Notes: generated from the sequence alone by a model not told the origin. A stretch of DNA of 64,000 bases from an uncultured Acetatifactor sp. (GCA_910586485.1 CAJUIA010000017.1:25057-89056), one strand, 5' to 3'; positions 31,987 through 41,396 are shown, numbered from the stretch's first letter. A program made the numbers and translations.

Positions 31987-33360
31987 ATGGAAGAAAAAGA
32001 GATTCGGATTAAGCTTCATGAGGTAGATGTTCCTGCGATTGTGGTGCAGAATGTGGAAAAGACATACAAGCTGTACGATAAGCCCAGGGACCGGATGAAA
32101 GAGGCGTTTGGATTTGGAAAAAAGAAAAACCATAAGCTGCATTATGCCTTAAGCGGTATTAATATGGACATTTGCAGAGGCGAGACGGTGGGAATTATCG
32201 GCACCAACGGCTCCGGTAAGTCTACGCTTTTAAAGATCATCACGGGTGTGCTGACGCCCACATCGGGCGAGGTCAGGGTGGACGGGCGGATTTCGGCGCT
32301 TCTTGAGCTGGGGGCCGGTTTTAACCAAGAATATAACGGTATCGAAAATGTATATTTGAACGGCACGATGATGGGCTTTTCCGAGAAGGAGATAGATGAA
32401 AGGCTGCCCTCAATTCTGGAATTTGCGGATATTGGCGATTATGTGTACCAGCCGGTGAAGACCTATTCCAGCGGTATGTTTGTCAGGCTTGCCTTTGCAG
32501 TAGCAATTAATATTGATCCGGAAATACTGATTGTGGATGAGGCGCTCTCCGTGGGAGACGTGTTTTTCCAGGCAAAATGTTATCATAAGTTTGAAGAATT
32601 TAAGAGTCAGGGAAAAACCATTGTTTTTGTCAGTCATGATTTAAGCAGCATCAGTAAATATTGTGACCGGGTATTTTTGCTGAATAAGGGAAAGCTTTTG
32701 GGCGAAGGAACGCCTAAAAAGATGATAGATGTGTATAAGCAGGTACTGGTAGGACAGTATAACATAGCGGAGGCCCAGGAGACGGCAGAAGGCTCAGGTG
32801 AGAGCTTGATCGGGAATAAAGAAGCAGGGGACAGCCCGGCGGGGAGAGGCAGTGAGCCTTTGGAAGAAGCCAGCCGCCTGGAGGAAAGCGACAGCACGCC
32901 GGATGCTAAGATTAACCCTTCCGCCCTGGAATACGGCACAAAGCAGGCATGTATTACGGAATATTACCTGACGGATGAAAAAGGAATGCGGACTACGGCA
33001 GTGCTGAAGGGGAGCAGCTTCACACTGCATATGCGGGTGGAGTTCGGCGAGCACATTCCGGCGCCGATTTTTGCTTTTTCCGTGAAAAATGCCAGGGGCA
33101 CGGAAATTACGGGTACGAACACCATGATCGAGAAGGCGTTTCTGGAAGGTGTGGAAGCCGGCCAGATCAAGGAGGTTACTTTTACGCAGAAGATGAGCCT
33201 TCAGGGAGGAGAATACCTTCTTTCCCTGGGAGTGACCGGATATAACGGAGATACCTTTGAGGTGTATCACAGGCTTTATGACGTGATGAGCGTGACCGTG
33301 ATTTCGGACAAGGATACGGTAGGATATTATGATATGGATTCGGTGGTGGAGGTGCGGTGA
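31987..33360 (+). CDS. polysaccharide export ATPase Wzt-like with C-terminal glycan-binding domain
   Basis: 457 residues. The ATPase domain fills about 1-255: Walker A IGTNGSGKSTLLK (about 77), signature YSSGMFVRLAFA, Walker B ILIVDEALSVGD and switch FVSHDLSS. A Glu/Ser-rich linker (about 265-315) leads to a beta-rich C-terminal domain (about 320-457) with FAFSVKNARGTEITGTN and QGGEYLLSLGVT, as in Wzt proteins that recognise the capped end of the chain before export. The presence of this domain is informative: family members have it when a chain terminator modifies the non-reducing end, and a candidate terminator is encoded next. TagH of teichoic acid export differs in its C-terminus. Confidence 0.88.
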   Translation: MEEKEIRIKLHEVDVPAIVVQNVEKTYKLYDKPRDRMKEAFGFGKKKNHKLHYALSGINMDICRGETVGIIGTNGSGKSTLLKIITGVLTPTSGEVRVDGRISALLELGAGFNQEYNGIENVYLNGTMMGFSEKEIDERLPSILEFADIGDYVYQPVKTYSSGMFVRLAFAVAINIDPEILIVDEALSVGDVFFQAKCYHKFEEFKSQGKTIVFVSHDLSSISKYCDRVFLLNKGKLLGEGTPKKMIDVYKQVLVGQYNIAEAQETAEGSGESLIGNKEAGDSPAGRGSEPLEEASRLEESDSTPDAKINPSALEYGTKQACITEYYLTDEKGMRTTAVLKGSSFTLHMRVEFGEHIPAPIFAFSVKNARGTEITGTNTMIEKAFLEGVEAGQIKEVTFTQKMSLQGGEYLLSLGVTGYNGDTFEVYHRLYDVMSVTVISDKDTVGYYDMDSVVEVR

Positions 33361-33442
33361 CGGACGGCAGGCAGCCTGCAGGAACCGTTCTGGATGGCAG
33401 AGGCCGGAGCAGTGCTTCGAGCAGGGAGAATGAGGATACCTT

Positions 33443-35500
33443 ATGGGGGACAGAGAAAAAATCGGAAAGATCGTATTGGATTACAGCAGATACCGGGGAG
33501 AGGACTTATACTGCGACGGAGAAGTGGAGGATGAGCTTCTGCAGATCGTTAAGGAACGTTCTGCCCTGGAATATGCGGAAGTGATTGAACAGCGCGGAAG
33601 CTGGCCGATACTTTATCATCTGTCCCCCCTGCGGGAGAATATCGTGGATTGGATTCCCATGGATAAATCCACAAGGGTACTGGAGGTGGGCAGCGGCTGC
33701 GGGGCAATTACAGGAGCGCTGGCGCGGAAGGCAGGAAGTGTTACCTGCGTGGAGCTTTCAAAAAAACGGAGTCTGATCAACGCCTACAGACACAGTGAGT
33801 GCGATAACGTCAGGATTCATGTGGGAAATTTTAAGGACATAGAGCCGGACCTGCCGGGAGACTTTGATTATATCTGCCTGATTGGCGTATTTGAGTATGG
33901 GCAGAGCTATATTGGCGGGAAGACGCCGTATCAGGATTTTCTGCGGATATTAATGCCTCATCTGGCACCGGGCGGCAGGATCGTGATCGCCATTGAAAAT
34001 AAATACGGATTAAAATATTTTGCAGGGTGCCGGGAAGATCACCTTGGCACATGGTTTTCAGGGATCGAAAATTATGCGGATGGAGGCGGTGTCCGCACCT
34101 TCAGCAAAAGGGGACTGGAAAGAATTTTTGAAAGCTGCGGAGTGAAGGAATCCCATTTTTATTATCCATACCCGGATTATAAGTTTATGACCGCACTGTA
34201 CAGCGACTCTTATCAGCCCGGCAGGGGCGAGCTGTCCAATAATTTAAGAAATTTTGATCGGGACAGGATGCTTTTGTTTGACGAGAAGAACGCTTTTGAC
34301 GGCATTGTTGAGGACGGGCTTTTCCCTGTGTTTGCCAATTCCTTTTTGGCGGTGATCGGGAAGGGCTTTGATAAAAGGTATGTAAAGTATTCTAATGACA
34401 GGGCGCCGGAATATGCCATCCGCACCGAAATCGGCGGGCCCTCCGACAAGTATGTAAGCGTCAGGAAGTTTCCCATGAATCAGGAAGCTGCAGAGCATAT
34501 CAGGGCCATGGAGGCAGCCTGCAGGAAGCTGCAGGAGCGCTACCAGGGAGGGAAGCTGGAGATCAATCGCTGTAAGCTTGTGGAGGATGCGGAACAGCCC
34601 TATATAGAGTTTGAGTTTGTACGGGGCACGCCCCTTTCCGAGCTGATGGACAGATGTCTGGAGGAAGAGGACAGCGAGGGCTTTCAGCGGCTGTTTAAAG
34701 AATATCTGGAGCGGATCGGATATAACAGCGAATGTCCTGTAGCGGATTATGACCCGATTTTTTCCAATATTCTGGTAGACGGCGACAGGTGGATATTGAT
34801 TGACTATGAATGGACCTTCGGCAGGCAGGTAGATACCAGAGAGCTGGCTTTTCGGGCAGTTTACTGCTATCTGCTGGAGGATGAAAAGCGAAATAAGTTA
34901 AATCTGGATTCTATATTAAGTGAGCTGAACATGAATGAGGAAGAAGCAGAGGAATTCAGAAAGCAGGAGCGAAATTTTCAGAACTATGTAAGCGGAGATC
35001 ATATGGTCCTTGCTCTGGTCAGAGAAGCAATCGGTAATAAGGTATATGGGCTTCGCGACTATATGGAAAAGTATCGAAAGGCGCAGAGCTTAAGGCGCAT
35101 TCAGATTTATGAGGACCGAGGAAACGGTTATCGGGAAGAAGAATCCCGCATGGTGCCCGGAGCCTGTGAGGATGAGAAAACAGCACAGCTGGAGCTTACT
35201 GTGGATAAGGACGTGAAGATGATCCGCATTGATCCGGCATTTCACAGCTGTGCAGTAAGGATAGAAGAGCTTACCTTTAACGGAGAAGACATTCCCCTGG
35301 ATAAAAAACACCTGCTATTAAACGGGAGAATTGCAAAGCCTTCTACCATTATCTTTCCTACGGATGATCCGATCATCAGCATCCTTTTGGATAAGCTGCC
35401 CAGGACCGGGGAAGACAGGCTCTTGATCCGGATGGAGATAGAATTTTTGCCGCTTAACATAGCACAGGAGCTGTGCGATTCGGTAAAGAAGCTATTGTAA
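33443..35500 (+). CDS. SAM methyltransferase fused to a kinase-like domain; WbdD-like chain terminator candidate
   Basis: 685 residues; GAGGA before the ATG. Residues about 50-290 are a class I methyltransferase with the SAM loop VLEVGSGCGAITGAL (about 80-94) and VTCVELS. Residues about 330-570 look like an aminoglycoside-phosphotransferase/protein-kinase fold: a VRKFP lysine, the hinge IEFEFVRGTPLSEL, a catalytic loop with Asp437 and Asn442 (DPIFSNIL), and the metal-binding Asp454 in IDYEW. A beta-rich end (about 580-685) follows. E. coli WbdD has the same order (methyltransferase, kinase, C-terminal extension), caps the O9a chain with methyl phosphate, and works with Wzm and a Wzt that has a binding domain. 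This is also the genetic context here. The parallel is structural and contextual; the cap chemistry is unproven. Confidence 0.7.
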   Translation: MGDREKIGKIVLDYSRYRGEDLYCDGEVEDELLQIVKERSALEYAEVIEQRGSWPILYHLSPLRENIVDWIPMDKSTRVLEVGSGCGAITGALARKAGSVTCVELSKKRSLINAYRHSECDNVRIHVGNFKDIEPDLPGDFDYICLIGVFEYGQSYIGGKTPYQDFLRILMPHLAPGGRIVIAIENKYGLKYFAGCREDHLGTWFSGIENYADGGGVRTFSKRGLERIFESCGVKESHFYYPYPDYKFMTALYSDSYQPGRGELSNNLRNFDRDRMLLFDEKNAFDGIVEDGLFPVFANSFLAVIGKGFDKRYVKYSNDRAPEYAIRTEIGGPSDKYVSVRKFPMNQEAAEHIRAMEAACRKLQERYQGGKLEINRCKLVEDAEQPYIEFEFVRGTPLSELMDRCLEEEDSEGFQRLFKEYLERIGYNSECPVADYDPIFSNILVDGDRWILIDYEWTFGRQVDTRELAFRAVYCYLLEDEKRNKLNLDSILSELNMNEEEAEEFRKQERNFQNYVSGDHMVLALVREAIGNKVYGLRDYMEKYRKAQSLRRIQIYEDRGNGYREEESRMVPGACEDEKTAQLELTVDKDVKMIRIDPAFHSCAVRIEELTFNGEDIPLDKKHLLLNGRIAKPSTIIFPTDDPIISILLDKLPRTGEDRLLIRMEIEFLPLNIAQELCDSVKKLL

Positions 35501-35504
35501 ACGC

Positions 35505-35541
35505 TGCGGCAGGCCTCCTTACCTTAAGGAAGCCTGCCGCA
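35505..35541. terminator. bidirectional terminator between convergent genes
   Basis: Stem TGCGGCAGGC (35505-35514) with GCCTGCCGCA (35532-35541), extended inward by TCCTT/AAGGA. It occupies almost the entire 45-bp gap between the methyltransferase-kinase and the reverse GT2 gene. Confidence 0.85.
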
Positions 35542-35545
35542 GGCT

Positions 35546-38002
35546 CTATGGATTCAGGGAAAAATCGGCGCGGTCCAGTGTCAGGTTGGGATTATAACAG
35601 GGATCGCCTTTTTTCAGGATTTCTGCCCAACGCTTTTGAAATTTTTCAATTTCGCGCTGAAAACGCCGTATTTTTTCCGGAGTGTCCTCGTAGCCTCTGG
35701 ATTTCGACTCATAGTGATGAAGCTCTGCGTAAGGGTTGTAGACCACCAGCTTTCCGAGAGCACGTACCTTCAGACAAAAGTCAATGTCGTTAAAGGCCAC
35801 TGCAAACTCTTCCGTCAGTCCGCCCACTTCCCTGTACAGATTATGCTTCACCATAAGGCAGGCGGCGGTGACGGCGGAATAGTTCTGGGCGCAGAGAAGG
35901 CGCTTCTGGTATCCGGGATCATTGCGCCCGGCGCCCACAAAGGTATGGCCGGCAACGCCTCCCAGACCGATGATGACCCCGGCGTGCTGGATGGTATCGT
36001 CCTCATACATAAGCCTGGCGCCTACGATGCCCACATCTTCCCGCATACAGAAATTCAGCATTTCCTGAAGGCAGCTTCCGTCGATCATTTCCGTGTCATT
36101 GTTCAGCAAAAGAAGATATTCCCCCTTTGCATATTGTTCCCCGAAATTATTGATGCTGGAAAAGTTGAAGCCGCCCTTGTAAGTGACTACCGTCACATGG
36201 GGGCGCTTTTGAATTTCCTCATAATAGCGGAAGGTTTCTTCCTCCGTACTGTTATTTTCAATGACAATCACCTCATAATTGCGGTATGAGGATTTTTTAT
36301 CAATGGAATCCAGACACTTTTTTAAGTCTGCCGCATGATCCTTATTGGGGATCAAAATGGAAATCAAAGGTGATGTATCCCAATGGTAAGTGGTGTGATA
36401 CATTCCAAGGTAGCTTGCGTTCTCCACCGTGGCCGGAATCCCCAGACGCTGATAATGAGCCTCCAGTGCCCGGCGTCCGGCTTCAAAGGCGTACAGCTTG
36501 CTCTCCGGGTTGGAAGCGGTGGAATCCATGTGGCAGCGCCAGTGGTATAAAATCTTCGGGATATGGTAAATTTCCGTTGCCTGCTCGCAGCAGCGCAGGA
36601 TGAAATCATAGTCCTGCGCTCCGTCAAATTCCTGCCGCAGAAGCCCTGCCTGCTTAAGAAGGCTTCTTTTTACCACAAACATGTGGCAGATATAGTTTTG
36701 GCTGCGCAGATAGTCCGGGTTGAAGTCCGGCTTGAAATTGGGTTCAAAATGAGTTTTTCCGGACATGTCCACTTTATCTTCATCCGTGTACAGCACATCG
36801 GCGTCTTTATGCAGAAGCAGTGCTCTGGCGCACTCATACAGGGCGTTGGGGGCAAGCAGATCGTCGTGATCTGCCAGGGCCACATAATCTCCCGCAGCCA
36901 TTTGAATGGCGGCATTGGTGTTTTCTGCGATGCCGAGATTCCCGTCCAGAAGCTGATAACGGATCCGGCTGTCATCGCCGGCCAGGCGTTTCACCGTTTC
37001 CTCCAGGGAATGTTCCCTGCCGCTGCCGTCGGCCAGACAGAGCTCCCAGTGAGGGTAGGTCTGAGCAAGCACTGATTTCAGCAGCTCGTCCAGATAGCTT
37101 TCTTTGGTACGGTACAGAGGAATGACAATACTGAAGGTCAAGGGCTCCGTAAAAATTTCCCTGCGCTGGCGTTCCAGCTCCCGCTTGGAGGGCTGATGCC
37201 TTTCGTACCAGGAGGGGTAATCGGTACGGGCCTTGATTTTACGAAACTGGCGCAAAATGCGCTTTAAGGTATTACCCCAGCCCTCCCGGCCCAGATAGGA
37301 GGAAAAACGCTTCCAGATACTCAGCCTGGCAGTATGCCGGTTTGCTTTTGAGACGGTGGTCTTAAAGGTTTTGCTTTGAGCGCCGGAGGTAAAGCGGATT
37401 TGGAAGGATCTGGAAGCATTTGCAGGAAACCTGACCCGGAAGCCTGCTTCTACCACAGTGGGAGCAGTGTCACCGGGGGCGCTGCTTCCGCTGTCGTGTT
37501 CGTCGCCTGTGTCTGTGGCGCTGCTGCTGTTCCAGATAATCGGGATGTCATATTCATACAGTACATCCTGCCTGTAGGAACGGGTGATGGTGCTGTCGAT
37601 CACGGCCCCCCGGTTATCCAGAATCTGAATGCTGACAGGGGCGCTGCCCAGGGCCCAGCCCTGAATCTGCACGAAGCCGTCTGTCACCTGGCAGCTTTCG
37701 ATATTATAAAAAAGGCGCTGCAGGTCTTTGCGAAGAGCAGAAACGGAAATGGAGGATACTTTATCTGCCACCCCTTCAAAGCGGTCCGTGACAGACAGTG
37801 TCCTGGCTTTTTCCCAATGTTCGGGAAGGCTGACCCGGAAGGTCAGCTCTTCACCGGGCTCCTGCCTGCAGAAAAGGGGCTGCCCGTCCAGGGAAAAGGC
37901 AAGAGTATGTCCTGTGGAATCCCCCTCCCGGAAACTGCCCTGAACCAGCAAAGTATTTTGATTATGTAAATGGAAGCGATAATTTTCCGCGGATGACTTC
38001 AT
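35546..38002 (-). CDS. large glycosyltransferase with two tandem GT2 domains
   Basis: 818 residues from the ATG at 38002, which has AGGAGG 10 bp upstream; the longer frame begins at 38080 inside the promoter. Residues about 1-240 are beta-rich without a recognised family. The first GT2 domain (about 290-540) has FSIVIPLYRTKESY, LADGSGREHS and the acidic site ADHDDLL, then TDEDKVD and DGAQDYDFILRCCE. The second GT2 domain (about 560-790) starts PLISILIPNKDHAADL and has LLNNDTEM and FNDIDFCLK. Two active sites suggest it adds two different residues or a disaccharide repeat in chain elongation. The gene at 40032 has a GT2 domain closely like the first one. It is the only reverse gene in this cluster, with its own promoter, so it can be regulated separately. 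Confidence 0.85.
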   Translation of the reverse strand: MKSSAENYRFHLHNQNTLLVQGSFREGDSTGHTLAFSLDGQPLFCRQEPGEELTFRVSLPEHWEKARTLSVTDRFEGVADKVSSISVSALRKDLQRLFYNIESCQVTDGFVQIQGWALGSAPVSIQILDNRGAVIDSTITRSYRQDVLYEYDIPIIWNSSSATDTGDEHDSGSSAPGDTAPTVVEAGFRVRFPANASRSFQIRFTSGAQSKTFKTTVSKANRHTARLSIWKRFSSYLGREGWGNTLKRILRQFRKIKARTDYPSWYERHQPSKRELERQRREIFTEPLTFSIVIPLYRTKESYLDELLKSVLAQTYPHWELCLADGSGREHSLEETVKRLAGDDSRIRYQLLDGNLGIAENTNAAIQMAAGDYVALADHDDLLAPNALYECARALLLHKDADVLYTDEDKVDMSGKTHFEPNFKPDFNPDYLRSQNYICHMFVVKRSLLKQAGLLRQEFDGAQDYDFILRCCEQATEIYHIPKILYHWRCHMDSTASNPESKLYAFEAGRRALEAHYQRLGIPATVENASYLGMYHTTYHWDTSPLISILIPNKDHAADLKKCLDSIDKKSSYRNYEVIVIENNSTEEETFRYYEEIQKRPHVTVVTYKGGFNFSSINNFGEQYAKGEYLLLLNNDTEMIDGSCLQEMLNFCMREDVGIVGARLMYEDDTIQHAGVIIGLGGVAGHTFVGAGRNDPGYQKRLLCAQNYSAVTAACLMVKHNLYREVGGLTEEFAVAFNDIDFCLKVRALGKLVVYNPYAELHHYESKSRGYEDTPEKIRRFQREIEKFQKRWAEILKKGDPCYNPNLTLDRADFSLNP

Positions 38003-38068
38003 GGCGGCGCTTACCTCCTTTAAAATGATACCGATGTCCGCCGGATTTTGGCCGGAACCGGCAGCATT

Positions 38069-38097
38069 ATTGTACCACAAACGTTAAGGTGTGACAA
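38069..38097 (-). promoter_or_regulatory. promoter of the tandem GT2 gene (reverse)
   Basis: On the minus strand TTGTCA (38092-38097), 17-bp spacer, TACAAT (38069-38074) with an extended TGG. Confidence 0.75.
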
Positions 38098-38130
38098 TCT
38101 TGAAAAAAGGTGGTACAGCAGTCAAAAATA

Positions 38131-38139
38131 TGGTACAAT
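38131..38139 (+). promoter_or_regulatory. extended -10 promoter of the phosphohexomutase gene
   Basis: TGGTACAAT (TACAAT at 38134-38139) with no strong -35, 52 bp before the ATG. It stands back to back with the reverse promoter at 38069-38097 and shares its TGGTACAAT core. Confidence 0.55.
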
Positions 38140-38191
38140 GATTTTAGTGTTATTGTAAAAAAGCCTGAGGGCAGAAACGAGGTAAAATGAG

Positions 38192-39913
38192 ATGAGCTTT
38201 ATGGACGAATTCAATTTTTGGCTGGATGACGATTACTTTGATCAGGAGACGAAGAACGAGCTGCTGGCAATTCGCAATGATCCCGGAGAAATAGAAGAAA
38301 GGTTTTACAAGGAGCTGGAATTCGGAACCGGCGGCCTGCGGGGTGTGATCGGTGCCGGAACCAACCGTATGAACGTATATACAGTGCGGAAGGCTACTCA
38401 GGGACTGGCAAACTTTATTTTAAAGCAGGGCACACAGGCAAAGGGAGTGGCCATTGCCTATGATTCCAGAAGGATGTCCCCTGAATTTGCGGATGTGGCA
38501 GGGCTTTGCCTGGCGGCCAACGGCATCAAGGCTTATGTATTTGATTCCTTAAGGCCTACGCCGGAGCTTTCCTTTGCTCTCCGCACCCTGGGCTGCACGG
38601 CTGGAATCGTGGTGACGGCAAGTCATAATCCGCCGGAGTATAACGGATATAAGGTGTACTGGGAGGACGGCGCTCAGGTTACCGCGCCTAAGGATGTGCA
38701 GATCATTGATGAGGTAAAGGCCATTAAGGACTTCCATCAGTGTAAAACCATGGAAAAGGATGCGGCCATTGCCGCCGGGCTTTATCAGGTGATCGGCAAA
38801 GAGATCGACGATAAGTATATGGCGGAGCTGAAGAAGCAGATTATCCATCCCGATGTGATTCAGGAGATGGCGGAGGACATTAAGATTGTTTATACCCCTC
38901 TCTGCGGAACGGGTAACCTGCCTGTGAGAAGAGTGCTTTCCGAGCTGGGCTTCAAAAATGTTTACGTGGTGCCGGAGCAGGAAAATCCCGATCCGAATTT
39001 TACTACCCTGGATTATCCCAACCCGGAGGATCCCAAAGCATTTACATATGCCCTTCGGCTTGCAAAGGAAAAGGATGCGGATATTGTGCTGGCAACCGAT
39101 CCGGATGCGGACCGTCTGGGAGTTTATGCCAAGGATACCAAAACCGGCGAATATGTTTCCTTTACGGGAAATATGTCCGGTATGCTGATTGCGGAGTATA
39201 TCCTGAGAGAAAAGACCGCCACCGGGACCATGCCTGAAAATCCGGCGCTGGTGACTACCATTGTGACCACCAATATGACCAGGCCCATTACCGCGGCATA
39301 TAATGTAAAGCTGATTGAGGTGCTGACAGGATTTAAGTTCATTGGCGAGCAGATTAAGCTGTTTGAGCAGACGGGCAGCAATCATTATGTGTTTGGCCTG
39401 GAGGAAAGCTATGGCTGTCTGGCAGGTACTCATGCCAGAGATAAGGATGCCATCGTTGCCGTAATGTGCCTTTGCGAGGTGGCTGCATACTGCAAAAAGC
39501 ACGGAAAGACCTTGTGGGATATGATGCTGGATACCTATGAAAAATATGGTTATTATAAAGAGAGCCAGTATACCATTACCATGAAGGGCATCGACGGGGC
39601 AAGACAGATCGGGGAGCTTATGGATAAGCTGCGCAGCAACCCGCCCAAGGCTTTTGGGGCAAGAAAGGTATTGAAATTCAGAGATTATCAGACGGACAGG
39701 ATTCTGGATATGGCGGACGGAACGGAGACAAAGACCGGGCTGCCCAAGTCTAACGTGCTTTATTTTGAACTGCCTGATGACGAATGGTGCTGTGCCCGTC
39801 CTTCCGGCACCGAGCCTAAGATCAAGTTCTATATGGGCGTGAAGGGAAGCAGTATTCAGGATGCGGAAGCCAGACTGGCGCAGCTGACGGAGGATTTAAA
39901 GGCGGAGCTGTAG
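38192..39913 (+). CDS. phosphoglucomutase/phosphomannomutase (PgcA-like)
   Basis: 573 residues, ACGAGG upstream. Alpha-D-phosphohexomutase family: N-terminal GTGGLRGVIGAGTNRMN, the phosphoserine loop VTASHNPPEYNGYK (Ser about 146), the metal-binding loop ATDPDADRLG, the sugar-binding GLEESYGCLAG and the phosphate-binding RPSGTEPKIKFY near the C-terminus. The length is that of the Firmicutes PgcA/PgmB-type enzyme (about 570-580). It interconverts glucose-6-phosphate and glucose-1-phosphate, the substrate of RmlA, linking central metabolism to the dTDP-sugar genes around it. Confidence 0.92.
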   Translation: MSFMDEFNFWLDDDYFDQETKNELLAIRNDPGEIEERFYKELEFGTGGLRGVIGAGTNRMNVYTVRKATQGLANFILKQGTQAKGVAIAYDSRRMSPEFADVAGLCLAANGIKAYVFDSLRPTPELSFALRTLGCTAGIVVTASHNPPEYNGYKVYWEDGAQVTAPKDVQIIDEVKAIKDFHQCKTMEKDAAIAAGLYQVIGKEIDDKYMAELKKQIIHPDVIQEMAEDIKIVYTPLCGTGNLPVRRVLSELGFKNVYVVPEQENPDPNFTTLDYPNPEDPKAFTYALRLAKEKDADIVLATDPDADRLGVYAKDTKTGEYVSFTGNMSGMLIAEYILREKTATGTMPENPALVTTIVTTNMTRPITAAYNVKLIEVLTGFKFIGEQIKLFEQTGSNHYVFGLEESYGCLAGTHARDKDAIVAVMCLCEVAAYCKKHGKTLWDMMLDTYEKYGYYKESQYTITMKGIDGARQIGELMDKLRSNPPKAFGARKVLKFRDYQTDRILDMADGTETKTGLPKSNVLYFELPDDEWCCARPSGTEPKIKFYMGVKGSSIQDAEARLAQLTEDLKAEL

Positions 39914-39999
39914 GATCAGGCGGAAACTGTCAAACGGCCTATAGAGCATGTGCAGCACGCACAGTCAACAAATGTGAGCCGCAAACGCGGAGTAGATAC

Positions 40000-40027
40000 G
40001 AATTCCCTGCCATGCGGCAGGGAATTC
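40000..40027 (+). promoter_or_regulatory. perfect 12-bp inverted repeat ahead of a GT2 gene (hairpin over its ribosome binding site)
   Basis: GAATTCCCTGCC (40000-40011), loop ATGC, GGCAGGGAATTC (40016-40027). The 3' arm contains the AGGGA that would serve the start codon at 40032. There is no T-run, so it may control translation or act as a weak terminator of the phosphohexomutase gene. Confidence 0.5.
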
Positions 40028-40031
40028 TGGT

Positions 40032-41396
40032 GTGAGAAGCTTAATGAGACAGATCAATTTTGCAAATCTGAAAAAAACAGCATATTTTTTGAGACGGAAC
40101 GGAATTAAAAACACGTGTTTTGAAATCAAGGAGAGGCTGGAAGCAGCCAAACAGCCGCCTTATGTGTGGGTCCCTGCTTCACCGGAGCAGCTGGCGGCCC
40201 AGAGACGCCGCGCCGGAGAAGAGGAATTCGGCCTGAAATTCAGCATTGTAGTACCTGCATACCGTACCCCGGAAAACTGTTTGCGGGAGATGGCGGAGTC
40301 TTTGCTGAATCAAAGTTATCCTGACTGGGAGCTGATTCTGGCAGACGCCACGGAGGGAGAAGGCCTTTTGGGGATCATCGAGGGATTTCATGACGCGCGT
40401 CTTCATTATCTCCGTCTGGACGGGAATCAGGGAATTGCGGAAAATACCAACAGGGCTCTGGAGCTGGCTTCCGGGGATTATGTGGGGCTGCTGGATCATG
40501 ACGATGTGCTGACCTTTGATGCACTTTATGAAATGGCGGCCCGAATCAGGGAGGAACGTGAGAACGGCAGAGAACCGCAGCTTTTGTATTCTGATGAGGA
40601 TAAATGCAGCGGTGATATGGCGGTGTTTTATGAGCCAAATTACAAAGAAGACTTTAATCTTGATTTACTATTATGCAATAATTACATCTGTCATTTTATG
40701 GCGATAAAGACGGACTTAATACGTAAGCTGGGCCTCCGAAAGGAGTTTGACGGCGCGCAGGATTATGATCTGGCGCTTCGGGCGGTGGGCGCAATCCTGG
40801 GGGATAAATTGGCGGGCGGCGAAGAATTCATTCTGCATATCCCTAAGGTACTCTATCACTGGCGCTGTCACAGCGGCTCCACGGCGGAGAATCCCTGGAG
40901 CAAGGAATATGCCTATGAGGCAGGACGCAGGGCAGTGCAGAGCTTTGCGGACAAAAACGGCTGGAAGGCAAAAGCAGTGAATATGGCCCATCCGGGCTTT
41001 TACAGGCTGGAGTACACGGAAAGCCCCTTAAAGTGCAGGGAGGATCTGGGGGCAACGGGCGGCAGGCTGAAATGGAAGGGCAGGGTAGCAGGAGGCAGGA
41101 TGACTGCGGAGGGGCAGGCCCTGTACCAGGGACTGTCGTTAAATTACAGCGGTTATCTTCATCGGGCGGCGCTGCAGCAGGATGCCGAGGCGCTGGATAT
41201 TCGCAGTTTCGTACTCAGGGACTCCCTGAAAGAGCTGTTCAAAGAAATAACAGGCGTTCCTTATTTGGCGCTGCCGGGCACGGAAAGGTTTGACGCCTCT
41301 GTGCTGCCTGCCGGGACGGATCTGGTGGAGATCAGTCTCAGACTCAGTAAGGCCCTGCGGGAGCGAGGGTATCGACTTTTGTATTTACCAGAGTAG
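40032..41396 (+). CDS. glycosyltransferase family 2
   Basis: 454 residues from the GTG at 40032, or 450 from the ATG at 40044; neither has a strong free ribosome binding site because of the hairpin just upstream. The first 65 residues are basic and amphipathic. The GT2 domain (about 68-310) has FSIVVPAYRTPENCL, LADATEGEG, the acidic site LLDHDDVL (about 154-161), YSDEDKCSG and FDGAQDYDLALRA. It is closely similar to the first GT2 domain of the reverse gene at 35546-38002 (compare GIAENTNRALELASGDYVGL with GIAENTNAAIQMAAGDYVAL), so the two probably arose by duplication. The C-terminal 140 residues have no recognised family. Likely role: elongation of the exported polysaccharide. Confidence 0.82.
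   Translation: MRSLMRQINFANLKKTAYFLRRNGIKNTCFEIKERLEAAKQPPYVWVPASPEQLAAQRRRAGEEEFGLKFSIVVPAYRTPENCLREMAESLLNQSYPDWELILADATEGEGLLGIIEGFHDARLHYLRLDGNQGIAENTNRALELASGDYVGLLDHDDVLTFDALYEMAARIREERENGREPQLLYSDEDKCSGDMAVFYEPNYKEDFNLDLLLCNNYICHFMAIKTDLIRKLGLRKEFDGAQDYDLALRAVGAILGDKLAGGEEFILHIPKVLYHWRCHSGSTAENPWSKEYAYEAGRRAVQSFADKNGWKAKAVNMAHPGFYRLEYTESPLKCREDLGATGGRLKWKGRVAGGRMTAEGQALYQGLSLNYSGYLHRAALQQDAEALDIRSFVLRDSLKELFKEITGVPYLALPGTERFDASVLPAGTDLVEISLRLSKALRERGYRLLYLPE

Noticed and set aside
33357..33584. 75-codon forward ORF between wzt and the methyltransferase-kinase gene
   Set aside because: It overlaps the start of the methyltransferase-kinase gene in another frame and shows no motif; the 82-bp gap is better read as a leader.
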